Numbered from the stretch's first letter, positions 13,557 to 26,970 are shown. The stretch: DNA of 64,000 nucleotides from Dendrobium chrysotoxum (GCA_019925795.1 CM034315.1:11396200-11460199); one strand, 5' to 3'. Numbers and translations: made by a program. Notes: generated from the sequence alone by a model not told the origin.

Positions 13557-14024
13557 CTTAGAAATGGTGAGATTAGCTTTGTTTGTTTTCTCTCTGTTGG
13601 CTGTATTGTTTGGATGCTTCTTTGGTGGGTGTTCTTGTTAGGGTGGGGCTCCTTATGGCTGTTGTTTCTGTGAGTTGTCGTGTGGTGGATCTTTCATGTT
13701 GGCACTTTGGATTGGTGGGCTGCTTGAAAAGCCAATTTTTAGTGCTCGTCTCTGTTTTAATTTTTTTTATGCGGGTTACTTCAATGGTTGCTGTGAATTT
13801 ATGTTGTTGTGGCTGATGTTGTTTCGATATCCTGTATGGCTTTCTTTGGTTCTTTTTGGTGTTTCATGTTTATTGTCTAAATCTATTGTTTTATATATGA
13901 CCATTAGCTCATAAGTTTTACTTCAAAGATTGTATTTTAGAGAGCTTTTGGTTCTTTAAGGACCTGTAATTTTATTTTTTATGAAACACGTAATCCTCTA
14001 TGTGGGTTTTTACCCAAAAAAAAT
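13557..14024 (+). mobile_element. 5'-truncated L1-type LINE, 3' end only
   Basis: A GT-rich 468-bp segment ends in an A-run and is flanked by a perfect 13-bp direct repeat AAGATATTGAAAT (13544-13556 and 14025-14037). Truncation, A tail and variable-length target duplication are the signature of LINE retroposition. The GT-rich body resembles plant L1 3' untranslated regions. The 77- and 79-codon frames inside are not proteins. Confidence 0.75.
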
Positions 14025-14037
14025 AAGATATTGAAAT

Positions 14038-15400
14038 AATATATAAATAATTATTAAAAAACTATATATTAAATATCTAAATGGATAAGAAATATATAAT
14101 ATGTAAGTGAATTTTTAAAAAAATGGCTCCATGGTGCATTCTTTATTTTTTTTTAATATTGTAATAACTCACAATGATTAATTCCATCTAATAGTACTAA
14201 AAATAACAAAAGGACAGTATCCATTGAAGGGAATTTGATTAATCATCATTGAATCCTTAGGTCTAATAATAATTAGTGCACGAGGAAATAGAGGAATAAT
14301 ATATATATAATCAATAATTGGACTAATTTGTATTTTGTACTTTTCATTTCACCTTTATAAATAATATACTAACTTAAGTTGCTACAAAGTTTAATTGGTT
14401 ATTTTTTAAAAAATTATTATCAAAATTATTTAATTAAATCTTATTTATATTAAATTTATACTCTCTCATTCCATATTTTAAGAAGCAAAATATACTAATT
14501 TAAGTAGATGTTAATTAGCTTAAGTGATAAAAATTTTGAGATTAAATTTCATTTATATTAAATTATATTTTGACACTCAATATTATTAAAAAAATGCTAA
14601 TTTAATCGGGTGGATCAGACCAATGACTTGTTTTAAGATAAAAAACTTTGTTAGAATATTCGAGAATACATTATATTTCTAATTAATAATTGAGAAATAA
14701 CAATCATGAAAATATTTATTGAACAATATTAATCATAATACTTAAAGCTCAATACTTGTTCTATAAAAAATATCAACAATATATAATTTACTTTCATAAT
14801 GATTAAATAATATTGATTGAAATATAAAAATCATAAATTTTAATATAATTGAAGCTATCAATCAAAAAAATATTGATGCCTTTGATGATAATAAATTTTA
14901 ATTATTATTCAATTTTAGTATAATAAAATATAAATCAAACATAAATAATATTTTTCTTAGATCTTCAATGAATTTTAATTAATTTGTATTTTCTTCACAT
15001 TTACATCATTCATTACCCCAAAAAATTAAATATATATATATATTTTTAATTTTGTTAAAGCATTCCACGTGACTCTCACATGTGATATCATGGTGAGAGA
15101 AGTTGAGAGCCAGATTTGTATAATAAATGAGTGTAAATTTGTAGGAAATTTATTACTCTATTATTGATTCTGAGGTTCCTTATTTAATATTCTTATTGTA
15201 CGGGAATACCTTGTTTTGTAGGGCACTGCATGTTACCTGCTTCCCTTGCTTTGAGCCTTGGCAAAGGGACCATTTACTAAATATAAAGATTTGTTATCTC
15301 TCGCTAAATAAGTAAACATACATATGATGAAATAAAATGTTATATTCATGGTATTTGATAAAGATGTTGATTTCAAAATATATGTGTAAATAATACTCTT
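14038..15400. other. AT-rich stretch, no gene
   Basis: Long AT-rich sequence with no motif I can support. Confidence 0.5.
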
Positions 15401-16270
15401 ATATACTAGCAAGCCTATCGAGTGAGCCGGCGAGTTGAAGTGTTGAACATGTGAGAATGAAGAGGATGAGTAGAGTATAGAAAAGTGCTATAGAATGCTC
15501 AAGAAAATTATAGATTTCAAATTGATAGAGTATACATTATAAGTCAAAAAAGTTCAAGATCTAAAGTCTCCAGATTATTCAACATCACTCTCTACATGAA
15601 AGATTACATAGAAAAAAAAGTAAAAAAATATAGTGCTACACCTCATACCCATATAATGCTACATACTATCTTAGACATGTGTCCCTTCCTGATTGTCTAA
15701 AAGACAATGAAGTCGGAGAGCTTCAGCAACCCAGGGGAGTTCAATGGTATTGAGTGGACATGGGCGAGTGTGCTTGGGCAAGTTCTGTGAGCGAGTATTG
15801 AGATGAAAGGGGATCAGTGGCTGACGTGCTTGCTAATTTTGTCTGCGACTTGTGTGTGAGCTCTTGGATTGCCCGAGGAGAGAGAGGCGAGTGACTTATA
15901 GTCACGGAAATGGCGAGCTCTCAAGTTTAATGCATGGTCATGCAAGGTAGGCTAAGGGTCCCATGAGTAACACTCTTATAGTTGAGTCTGGTGATGATGA
16001 TCGCTCTAGGAGGGAGCGAGTGCTTGAGGTCATTCTAAGGAGGAGCAGATGATTAAGGTGGTGGTCTAGGCATGTGGCAAGTTACTAGCCACATGATGAA
16101 TTCCATGTTACGCCCTAAGTGAGTAATGCTTGTTGATTACTTTGGGAGAGTTCATTTTGAGTTCCAGGCATATTGTATCGTTAGGTGAGTTCCAACTACG
16201 GGCCTTTCTTGAGGATGAGTTCTTTTGTCATGATCCGCTAGCTACTTGTTAAATATCTGAGGCACATATG
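15401..16270. other. GC-richer unexplained block, possibly an old LTR
   Basis: Stands out from the AT-rich surroundings. It contains repeated GCGAGT/GTGAGT motifs and no long open frame. It may be an eroded LTR or satellite-like sequence, but no partner copy or boundary was found. Confidence 0.35.
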
Positions 16271-17539
16271 AGTATACAAAAGTATCAATACTCATGAGAA
16301 ATCTTACTAGTTTGAAATTATTAAATGGACAAAATTTAAGTTACAAAATTTTGATTACTTTAATCATGATATATTTTAAAAAATTATAACTGATTTTAAG
16401 ATGAGTGTAATATATAAAAAATTAACTAACTCTTACTGTGCACTCATCCAAAAATAAATTTAAATTATTAAGATTCATGTGATCAAAATTTAATTAGAAT
16501 AAACTCAACTAATATTTTCTTATTAAAGATAAATAATTTAAGATCAAGATGATCAATATAAACTATTCGATGGAGCGTTTTAGATTCTAAACCAATTTAT
16601 CAAAATACCCCACTCAAGAAGGTTATAAGTAGAGCTTTATTTTCTACAAAATAGGAGGTTAAAGAGCTAACGTAATATGTTTTCCAACAATCGACGATGA
16701 CAATTACCATCAACAGTCATCACCACCATGCATCACCCGACTTCTATCACCTGATTATTGTCGATTAATTATTAAAATATAACCTTGTTGCTGATCCTAA
16801 TCGTCCACTTTTGGGAACCTGATTTTCTTAACTCCTAGAAGAGAAATCAAATAATTATACTAAATTATGTATAATTCCATTTTTCATTAATTGTGAGAAA
16901 AGGAAAGTTTTTATATCTTGGATTGTTTAGTGAGTTATTGCAAATGGGTCAGGCCCCCTTAGTTTTTCTCCTTTAGGATTTTTCACATAAAAAATTTTAA
17001 TTTTTTACAATTTTTATCTGTGCGCACTGAATTTTATCCAAAACTAATATATTAATTTTTTATTCTAAATCCATTGGAATAAAAAGCTTTGAATTTTTTA
17101 ATATAAATAATTTGCTTAATTTATATCCAACATCTCAACTTTGATGCCATAAAATTCTTCTAACAATTTTCCTCTTATATGTTGGTCTTGAAGAAAATCA
17201 ATTCAAAGCTATTTAATCTTCCAAATCATGCAAATTCAACGCTATGGATTTTTCTATAAGAAAAAGATTACTTTCTGTAATGTTTCTTAACATAGATGTT
17301 ATATTTTTATCAAGTGGTCATCTGTAGTCAACATTCAAACTTGATGAACGCTGACCTTAATCCTCATTCCTTAGGTTTGCTAAGAAATGCTAACTTTAAA
17401 CTACCTTTCCACTGGTTTATAACTCCACAATTTAATTTAGCAAAAATAAATTTATTTTTTATTTTTTATTTTTAAGATGCAATTTTAATTTTCATGTTTT
17501 TAAAATATTAATTTACGCCTTAAGAAAATTTACTTTGAT
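16271..17539. other. AT-rich stretch, no gene
   Basis: Only a few ATCACC-rich words near 16690-16790; nothing else recognised. Confidence 0.45.
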
Positions 17540-17835
17540 CAGTATGAATCTTGATGCAGTATTTGAAAATTTTTAGAATTAAATTTTGAATCATTCGAAT
17601 ATTGATTTCAATAATTTTATAGTCAAATTGAGCGTCTTGATGAAATAACTCCAACAACACCAAAGATGATCTGATCCAAATCCAATAAGCTCAATCAAGT
17701 GCTTGAATAATAGTTTACAGTTTTGGGATATTAATTGAATGACCAAATGACCTTCGAATCTTGCATTCTTATAGTCAAAATGAGTGATTCAATGAGACAA
17801 ATCCAACAAGCCCAAGATAACTTTATTCCGAGGAT
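17540..17835 (-). repeat. Inverted fragment of the solo-LTR family (copy E)
   Basis: On the minus strand it aligns with roughly 10740-11000 of solo LTR B, including the complement of TTATAGTCAAATTGAGCGTC and CAACAAGCCCAAGAT. Confidence 0.6.
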
Positions 17836-18019
17836 ATTACAACACTTAAATGCTGAATAAATAATTTATTATTAAAGGATTTCATATGAACTGGCTGATT
17901 AAATGTTTTGAATTTGAGCTAAATTTATAAAATGCTCACTTTAAAAGAATTATAAATAAACCACAATTCTCCACATGAGAGGGACTTGAAATTAAGTGAG
18001 GAGAGAGCTTAGAGATCTG

Positions 18020-18300
18020 AAAAACTCTAAAAGACAATCACTGCTAACCACCACTGTCACTTGATTGTCATCGCTCAACTATCATCATCCAATTACCAAT
18101 CATTGTCGCTTGACTTCTGTTGTATGACCTCAATCGCTTGATTATCATCTTCAGACTACCAATTAATTTCGTCCAACTTCAATTGGCTTACTGTCATCAC
18201 CTAATTATCATCATCTAATCATCATCTTCTAACCATCATTGTCTTATTGTCATTATATGACGATCATTGCTTGACTAACATCATCTAATTGTTATATCTC
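18020..18300 (+). repeat. Degenerate short-period repeat (ATCATC/CTTGATT words)
   Basis: Loose tandem run of words such as TGTCATCGCTTGATTATCATC with irregular spacing. No coding. Confidence 0.45.
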
Positions 18301-19428
18301 TAGCATTCTTCCTCATGTTTACATAAATACAAACTTGTAGTCTCATCTTCTTTAATTGACCGCGAGAGCAAATTTTTGTAACAAATTAAATTATTTCATA
18401 TGGGCTAATCCTCGTGATTTTTTTCCTTGTTCTTGTTTTCCACATAAAACTATGGTATCTATTGCATTATTTTTATTATCTATGTGTGTATTGGATCTTT
18501 GTGAAAACTAAGACGTTAAAATTTAATATATATCACTACCAATTTTCTAGCACATAATAAATAAATAGGGAAAATTCATGAAATATATAAAATAAAATAG
18601 CAAAGAAAAATGATGAGTAAATAATATGTTAAAAGTATTGATCATAAAATTCAAGAGGTTTTTTATATATACCACTAAATATTCTTGTATATTGATATAT
18701 CTAACATTTAAATTTTTTATATTTATTTATATAATAACATGATCTTTAAATCATATTAAAATATTATTAATATTAATTTACTTAAACTAAAAATAAAATT
18801 TTATGCATAAATTTTAATATGATTAGGCACAAGGGTTTTAAAAAATAAATTTTAAGTATGAGATAGGCAATAAATAAGAATTTAATGATATCCCCTAAAA
18901 ACTATTATAGTAAACATTAAAATTTAAAATTACAACAAATAGAAAATAATTATATTGAAATTTAAAAGCCCCCATGACTGATTTCCAATAAAACTATTAA
19001 TGATATACAAATATAATTATTTAGAAATTTGTGCATCAGATATCATTTATGACAACTAAAATGAGGTAACAATATTACCATAATTTTCATGATAATTAAA
19101 GAGAATTTTAATCATATAATATTTTTGTATTTTAATAATATGTGAAGATATATATTATTTTAGAGAAATTAATATTACTGATATTTTTATATAATTTAAA
19201 AATTAATATTAAAATTTTATTTGAGACTATTTTTAAATTATTTTATAAAGCTGTTTCATATAAAATAATTTTTTAAAATTGCTGTGAAAGCTAATTTTTT
19301 AGTATAAATTTTTTTAATAATAAACAGTTACAAAACAGAAATTATGATTGAAATTAAAAAAATAAAATAATTAAAAATTATCGCAAACCAAAGTCCAAAC
19401 CTAAATATATAAATATTTAAAAATTTTA

Positions 19429-19430
<2 letters not shown>

Positions 19431-19463
<33 letters not shown>
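19431..19463. repeat. (TA)n microsatellite upstream of the kinase gene
   Basis: Uninterrupted AT dinucleotide run about 600 bp before the kinase start codon. The sequence between it and 20073 is pyrimidine-rich and fits a promoter/5' leader. Confidence 0.8.
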
Positions 19464-19464
<1 letters not shown>

Positions 19465-20072
19465 TAAAAATTTAATAAAAGGGGCGCTCGTCCCCACTTC
19501 AAGTGGTCTTCTTCATGGAGTCTTCCACTTTTCCTTTCAGGTTCAAGCTTTCTCAGCTTTTCTTTAGTGCTCTTTCACCAGAGCTACTTCTTTCGCGCCC
19601 CTTTCGTCCTTCTGGTAATAGAAAACTGCCGCCTAACTAAACTCCGGCGTCATCAAGGCTCCACCGTTGCACTAACTCATTTCTTTTTTTTCTTCCCCGC
19701 AGCCCAATAAAAACTCAATTTTTATTATTTTTGGGAGCAGTTAAGCCGATGATTTCACAGACTGCGATCAAATTTCATCATTCGTTTTTAAAAATCTCCC
19801 TCGAATGCGACTAGCAAACGAGATTTTAGGTAGTTTTCTTCTGCTCCGTTTGTTTTATTAGAGGAATTCTGGTTCTTCTGTTTCCAGGAGTTTCTTGTTC
19901 TTCTTCTTGTTCTTGTTCTTGTTCTGTTATTAGGTAGGAGTTCTGAACCCTTTCATGTCCAAAGTCGAAGCGCTTTTCGATTTGTTTTGAAAAAAAAAAT
20001 TCTTTTTCATGTTGTTCAGGTTGAACAAGATTTCAGAGATCCTTTTCTGTTTATAGGAATTAGAAAATCAGG

Positions 20073-23000
20073 ATGGTGGCTGAGAAGGGATTCGCTGAAC
20101 AGGAAAAGGACAGGAAAGAAAGATGTATTTTTGTTGGGTTTCGAATTGATGGTGATGGAAGAAAATTGCTCGGTTGGGCTCTCGCAAATATCGCCAAAGA
20201 AGGAGACTGTGTAATGGCCGTTAACGTTTCCCCGAATCATCCAGGTATTTGAAAACCCACCGATTCTGAAATCTCTTAAAACTTTTGGATTTTTGTTTAT
20301 TTCTGTTTTGTATGCTTTCTTCTTTCAGAGATAAGCAGAACTCCAACCCTTACTTTGTTCAGAATCTTAAATGAGTTCATGGCAGACCATGAGGATCTCT
20401 GTACTAGAAAAAAGGTGAGTTATCAACTCCCCAATGCCTAATGGACTCAACCATTTGCAGATCAAATCATATTTTTGCTGATTGATTTGACTCAGTCAAT
20501 TTTATTTTTTTTGTAAATGAAGTAAAATTTTCACCTTTTCATTAGGAAGCCACGGGTTAACTACCAGGCTTCTCTAACTAGTTCAATGATTTCAGATAAT
20601 TCTTGGGGGTCGCATGGCCCGGGGGAACTCAGTTAAGAGAATCTTGGTGAAAGAAGCTGAGTTTTGTGCAGCTAAGACAGTTGTTCTTGGAGCAAGCAAG
20701 AACTTCTCTTTTGGGTATTTTTTAGGAAAAATACACTCATAATTGTATTTCTTTTGTTAAATTGATACTCGATTGTTCTTATTTTTTTCACTTTTTCAGG
20801 TGTTCAGCTTCTGTGGCTAAGTATTGTGCCAAGAAACTCCCTTCAACTGTTTCTGTAATTGCAGTTCATAAAGAGCAAATAATCTTCGAAAGGGCGGCAA
20901 ATCAATTGAAACCAATTTCAGGTGCCATATTCTGAATTCATGATCTCAAATTTCCTTGTACAAGTTTATCAAATTTTAATTTTCCAAAGTTCCAATAGGA
21001 GTACAAGGGAAGCAAAACCTTCAAAGTTTCTTGCATCCAAGAATTGGTATGGATACTAAACTCACAGCTCCAACTTCAGCTCGAATATTATCCGATGAAA
21101 GAAAGAAAGTTGCAAAGAAATCTATGAAAGAATCGAAGGATTACTGCCTTATTTCTTATGATAAGATGAGAAAAAGCAGCAGAAATTCAGTTTCAGCTTT
21201 GTCAAGAAAGTTGCCCGAACCGAAGCCTGGTTGGCCGCTACTTTGCAAATCTGTCACATCAATTGAAGCTTTGAAGGACAGTGATGAGAGGAAAATGTCT
21301 GTAGTCCAATGGGTGATGAACCTGCCAGATAGGTCTTTCTCTTCTACTAAACCACAGGTTAATCTGATTAAGGAGTTGGAGATAATTGTGGCACTAAATT
21401 CTTCAACTTTCAAGTTTTTTAAGTACGAGGAACTGCAAAATTCTACTAATTACTTCTCAACAGGTCCCATTTCTGCTTCTTAAATGTCTCTTTTGCGTAT
21501 CAAATATATTTGATATTTACATTTCTTCACTTCATGAACAGAAAATTTGATTGGCAAAGGAGGAAATAGCATAGTTTATATTGGTTGTCTTCCAAATGGT
21601 CAACAAGTGGCTATTAAAGTATCAAAATTTTCTGAAAAATCATCAAGAGATTTTCTTCTTGAGGTAGATATCATCACAAGGCTTCAGCATAAGCACGTCG
21701 TGTCGTTAATCGGTGTCTGTGTTGAAGACAACAATCCTATCTCTGTTTACTCTTTCTTCTCAAGAGGAAGTCTTGAAGAGAACCTCCATGGTGAGATTCT
21801 GCAGAAAATTTTATCAGAAATTTTGCTCAGTGAATGATTTATTTTTCTCATTAATACAGCCCTTTTATCTTTAGTTCATGTCTCAATCAAATTCAAGATT
21901 TTGAATTGTTTATTGTTTCAAGCTTAATTGAAAATTTTCAAAATTAATTGTTTTATGTTTGAAATGAGCACAGGTAAACGAGCAAAGACTCCACTAGATT
22001 GGGATATGAGGTTTAAGGTGGCAGTTGGAGTTGCTGAAGCTTTAAACTATCTGCATAATGGCTGCCCAAGGCCTGTGATTCATAGAGATGTCAAGTCTTC
22101 CAACATTCTTCTTTCTGATGAATGTGAACCAATGGTAAAATTTCGATCAGAATTTAGGATTCCTGACCAAAAGTTCGATCCTGATGGGATTTAGTGTCAT
22201 TGGATTTGCTTTGAGATGAGTGTAATATAAATTATGTATTTTATGTGCCCACGTTAAAGCAAATCCGACGGTTTTGAAAATTTGATCAGAATGCCGTGAT
22301 TTTTTTTTTTTTTTTCATTTACCATAATTTAAAATTTTCTAGAACTAATATGATGTATTTGACACATGTGATTCTTTTGTATGACAGTTATCTGATTTTG
22401 GTTTGGCCATATGGGGACCCACTTCTTCACCATACCTAACTCATGGTGATGTGGTAGGAACTTTTGGGTAAGTTGAATTTCTCCAATTTGAATTCTATTT
22501 GGATTGAATCTCTTCAATTGATTTTTTATTTTAAGCTTCGTTTGGAACAGCTTTCTTATTGCTTTCTAAAACAGCTTTGTAGTACAAAATTTTTTTAGTT
22601 TAAAAAAAATTTGTTCTAAACAACTGCTTTAAGAAGTAGTAAGAAAGCTGTCTTAAACGAAGCCTTAGTCACAAAATGTTTAGGATAGTTTCATAATTGA
22701 TTTTATTTGGCAGATATATAGCTCCTGAATACTTTATGTATGGAAAGGTCAGCATCAAGATTGATGTTTATGCCTTTGGTGTAGTTCTACTTGAACTCCT
22801 AACAGGTAGAAAGCCAATCAATGATGAAAGCCCAAAGGGGTTGGAGAGTTTGGTCATGTGGGTAAGTGATAGACTCTTCTCCTCTCACCATTCCTTTTAT
22901 TCAGCACCAAATACTCTGTCAGAATTTTGGTTCTTTTCTGATCAAGCCAATTAAGATGTTTTATAAAAATTATTATTATTAGGCCACACCAATATTAGAG

Positions 23001-23462
23001 AGAGGAGATTTTATGGAGCTGTTAGACCCCAATCTTGATGGCAAATATGAGGAGAACCAGATGAAAAGAATGGTTTTTGCTGCGTCGCTTTGTATCAGAA
23101 GGTCGGCTCGTTGCCGTCCTCATATGAATCAGGTATCAATCTTACCAAGAAGCATGAGAGTATTGGAGATAAGGAAGTTGGCCCTCACTTCTTCTAAAAG
23201 TTTAAAAATTTTGTAGATATTGGAGATTCTTGAAGGGGAACAAGAGATTGAACCATGGATGAGCTCAAATGTTAACAATCTCACTGAGCAAGATTGCCAT
23301 GATGAAGAAGCCTATCCTTCCTCAAGCATGGGATCACATCTAGACCTTGCATTGCTTGATGTAGATGATGATGCTTCAGTGATTAGCTTTGAACAGAACC
23401 ACCTAAACTCTTTGGATGAATATCTTCAAGACAGATGGAGTCATTCTTCAAGCTTTGACTAG
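20073..23462 (+). CDS. USP-domain receptor-like cytoplasmic kinase, 11 exons, 665 aa
   Basis: Exons by GT-AG sites and frame: 20073-20244, 20329-20414, 20596-20714, 20800-20921, 20999-21463, 21542-21790, 21974-22134, 22388-22467, 22714-22861, 22983-23132, 23217-23462; total 1998 nt with stop. Residues about 17-165 resemble a universal stress protein fold, with the short blocks IFVGFRIDGDGRKLLGWAL and SVKRILVKEAEFCAAKTVVLGAS. Residues ~325-600 are a Ser/Thr kinase: glycine loop GKGGNSIVY, VAIK with Lys347, alpha-C Glu362, HRDVKSSN with Asp443, DFG at 461-463, APE at 488-490. The core motifs are intact, so it is probably active. No signal peptide or membrane segment is seen. The architecture matches the plant RLCK family with an N-terminal USP domain, as far as I recall class VI. 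The tail is acidic and Ser-rich. The start is the first ATG in frame with the USP domain; a possible polyadenylation motif AATAAA lies at 23622. The substrate is unknown. Confidence 0.92.
22533..22666. mobile_element. Harbinger/Tourist-like MITE inside kinase intron 8
   Basis: Imperfect terminal inverted repeats (AGCTTCGTTTGGAACAGCTT on the left, its near complement ending ACGAAGCCT on the right) are flanked by TTA. The same terminal sequence recurs at 28.87-29.13 kb and 30.75 kb. It sits wholly within the intron between exons 8 and 9 and does not touch the splice sites. Confidence 0.6.
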
Positions 23463-24602
23463 CTTCTTTTGTCAAGTGTTGGGGGCTAGATTTTTCATAA
23501 TTGTGTGGCATTTTAAAGTGTTTCTTACTTGAATTTGTACAGTGCAGAATAGTATCTCTTTGAGCTGGATGGCCAAGAGCAACCATAGGTTAGAAGAGGT
23601 ATTGAGAATAATACAAGCTTGAATAAAAATAATATTCATTTTTTTGGCATTTTTTCAATCTAACTTTTTTTGTTTACTTTTGTGGTAGAAATGGAAGGAA
23701 AAAATTTTAAAATTTTCCCTTTTTTTTTTCAAAAATTTCTTTATAAAAAATATTTTTAAGAAATTAAAGACTAAAAAATTAGATATGTTTTTAATAATTT
23801 TGCCAAAAAAAATACAAAATGAAGAAAAAACGATTCCTTTAAGCGATCTCACATAGTAAGATAAAAATTTTAACTCGAAAGTATAATTTTAGAGATACAA
23901 TTATTTTCTTTTAACCAATGAGTCACAGTGTAACAATCCAAACTTTTAGCTATCAAGGTATTGTTCACTTTGGCCTAATGACCTCATGATTTTATCCTAT
24001 TGGTGGAACTTTCTAGAAGATCACCTATCCTAGAATTACTCTCACAACTAGCACACTTAACTTTAAAGTTTTTAATGAAATTTTAATCATTACACCAAAA
24101 AACGTCTTGATTTTTAAGAGTTTAACTTTATTTTCTTAAGGGATTTCACACAGATAATTCAAATAATTCAAGTTGATTTTGACTACAACAATAGTAGAAT
24201 TAAATGGAGTTAGTGGGCACTAATTTGATATGAAAAACCCTAATTCACACATTTATCTTTTGCTCAATTGAGGGCCCACCACCACTATGCTAATTTTTCA
24301 TGACAAGAAATGACAAATAAGTGACTAAGAAATTCTATAATTAAGAAAATGTCCCCATCCCCTTTCAATAGAGCCAATCCAAGCAAAATCATGGCTTGTA
24401 TGCATTGAATGATTTCATACAAATGAGCTATCCTTTGGCCGGTGGATGCTGATGCACATGCCTTGATGGTACTAATTAATGAGTATTGTTAATCCCATGA
24501 CCTCTTTCTCTCCCCCCCCCCCCCCCCCACAAACCCTAAATAAAAATAAAAATAATATTATTTGTTTATGCATATTAATACCTTGATTTACTAATAAATA
24601 TC
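23463..24602. other. Kinase 3' flank and spacer
   Basis: Includes the likely 3' UTR (to about 23640) and a 17-base poly-C run at 24512-24528. No further gene. Confidence 0.5.
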
Positions 24603-24615
24603 TCACCTCTAAAAC

Positions 24616-24764
24616 GAGAAATTTTTTTGTGCGAACACCGGACCATCAGGAGGTGAATCAGAACGCGCTACGTCATCCGATGCACAGTTGCGGTACACAA
24701 CAAACGAGTGACGTGGTGCGTTCAGATTTATCTCCAGACGGCGTCTGTATTCGCACAGAATAAT
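24616..24764. mobile_element. Foldback MITE (~149 bp) flanked by a 13-bp direct repeat
   Basis: A GC-rich palindromic block in AT-rich DNA. The left arm (TTTGTGCGAACACCGG..) and the complement of the right arm (TCTGTGCGAATACAGACG..) match over ~50 bp, including GAACGC and ACGTCA words. It is flanked by TCACCTCTAAAAC on both sides (24603-24615 and around 24766-24778). No coding; superfamily uncertain. Confidence 0.65.
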
Positions 24765-24778
24765 TTCACCTCTAAAAC

Positions 24779-26511
24779 AATATAAATTGAGTTTTGATCA
24801 CATTTTATTTTAATAATACCATTATCCACATAAATCTATAATATTTTAATTATCTGATTGCATAAAAAATATTACTGATATTAACTTATCTAAAGTGAAA
24901 TATATATTTTTATGTATATATTTAAATGTGATTTAGACCTTAAATTACTATATACTTAATTATAAAATTTTGAGTGTTAGATTTATAAATACGTAAAAAT
25001 TTAATGATATATATGTAAATTTCTATTTAAATAATAATAATAATAAATATTGTTTTTAATCATATTATTTAAAGGAAGTGTGATTATAGCTCAACATTCC
25101 CATAGTGTGCTGCCTAATCAAAATATCTTAGTGAATTTTTCACCATCACACATGAAATACAAATGTCACATGCAATGTGAGATACATTGGGCATTAATTA
25201 TCATATACTAAACATTTATGGTAGTAATTTTGAGCAGTTATTCTTGCAATGTATTTTTATTATTGTTGATAAATATTTTTCTTTATATATATATAATTAT
25301 CTTTTTTGGACTATATAATAATAAAATATAATCATTAATGCATTATTTGTTTCCACATTGGAAGGAGAATTTTTAACTTTAAGGGGCAAAGTGGTTGGAT
25401 GCATTTATAGAGTAATACATTCCAAATATATACATTTCAATAATTGAAATGTTTGGTTGATAAATTTCAAATGTAATATAATTCTGTGGAAAATATTGAA
25501 ATTTGTCAAATAATATTATATTTTGAGGAGAGAAGATGAGCAAAAAATAATTTAATTTGCGGATTTAAAAAAAAAATTTCGTCTGCAGCCTTTTTTGTCA
25601 AAAATATTTCGAGTGGCTTTTTTTATCGATAATTATTTTTCAACAGGTGTTTTACCAGCGAAAAATGTTCCGCTGGAAATATTTTTTTTTAAGGAAATTT
25701 GCCGATTTTGGACGAAAAATTCTGCCATAAATCAATCATTTTCTTGTAGCGAATTCACTTTTGGCGTAATTGAAAATCACAAAATCTAGTTGATTTCCAA
25801 ATACAATACAAATTATGTCATTTACGCCCGCAAGCTATCGCTAATCACCACCTTTGTCACCACCTGCCATAGTCGTCGGTTGTAGGTAGGTGCCACTCAT
25901 TGCCATCGGCCATTCTTCTATGACATCAGCCATCGCTACTAACCTCCAGCAGCCACCATCATTGAACTTTACATTATATTTATTTTACTTCATGCAAAAA
26001 AAAAAAAAAATCATATGCATTTATTTTACACTCATCCAAATCAAGGTCTTGAAAATTGGACCAGACAACGAATCAGAAGAAGGAAATGTTCACGGCTTGA
26101 TCAATCGAACCGGATGACGTAATAAATAATAATATTATTATAAAAAATTAATAAAATTAACAAACGAAATATAATAACCACATAATTTAATATAAATTAT
26201 TGCTAATTTATATTACATATTTAGATATAATTTAAAAATATAAATTATTTAAAAACTCACAATATAAAATTATAAATATAATTAAATATTTTAATATAAA
26301 AGTATTTTATTTGGTAACATAAAAATTTTTTAGATGTGAAAAACTGAAACTTCGCAATTTTTTTAACATAAAAGTATTTCATTTGATAAAAATTAATTAT
26401 TATTAACTAAAAAAATAAAATAAAAATTTTTCAAAAAAATTAAAAAAAATAAATATTATTCAAATTATAAAAATTAATTGTTTATATTATAATTTATATC
26501 ATATAATTTTT
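24779..26511. other. AT-rich spacer
   Basis: Apart from the possible CACTA end at 25.6 kb nothing is recognised; short open frames look spurious. Confidence 0.45.
25560..25755. mobile_element. Possible decayed CACTA-like terminus
   Basis: Contains the stem CCAGCG...CGCTGG. Near 25750 the complement reads GCTACAAGAAAATGATT, close to the common CACTA end CACTACAAGAAAAT. No full pair of termini or duplication was found. Confidence 0.3.
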
Positions 26512-26526
26512 ACTCGAGCGACTTGA

Positions 26527-26970
26527 CAACAACAACAACAACATCAAGCCTTTGTCCCACTACGTGGGGTCGGCAACATGAATCCTTTTTCTCCATTGTG
26601 TCCGGTTCAAAGTCAAATTCTCGTTTAAATCTAATAAAGAAATATCATTTCTAATATTTTCTAACCAAATCTTTTTAGGTATACCTCTACCTTTCTTAAC
26701 ATAAGTCAAATCTAATACCTCTACTTTCCTAACTGGGTCATCAGAAGGCCGTCGTTTTATGTGACCAAACCATCTAAGGCGACTCTCTCTAATCTTATCC
26801 TCCACTGGAGCTACTCCAACCTTTTCACGTATATGCTTATTTTGTATCCTGTCTCTAAGAGTAAAACCACTCATCCACCTGAGCATCCTCATCTCCGCAA
26901 CACATAACTTAGTATTGTGCTTCTCTTTTAATGGCCAACATTCTGCACCATAAAGCATAAAGCATCCTCC
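26527..26970 (-). mobile_element. 5'-truncated RTE-type LINE, copy 1
   Basis: The minus strand ends in a (TTG)n tail and carries the C-terminal part of an RTE-like reverse transcriptase protein, with the words MLYGAECWPLKEKHN, VAEMRMLRWMSG and SRLRWFGHIKRRP. It is flanked by a perfect 15-bp target duplication ACTCGAGCGACTTGA (26512-26526 and 26971-26985). The coding part is open through most of its length, so insertion may be recent. It is dead on arrival because the endonuclease and catalytic RT are missing. Confidence 0.88.

Noticed and set aside
13583..13914. Overlapping hydrophobic open frames, possible membrane proteins
   Set aside because: The GT-rich composition, A tail and 13-bp target duplication identify a LINE 3' end.
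21156..21413. Minus-strand 85-codon frame
   Set aside because: Antisense shadow of kinase exon 5.
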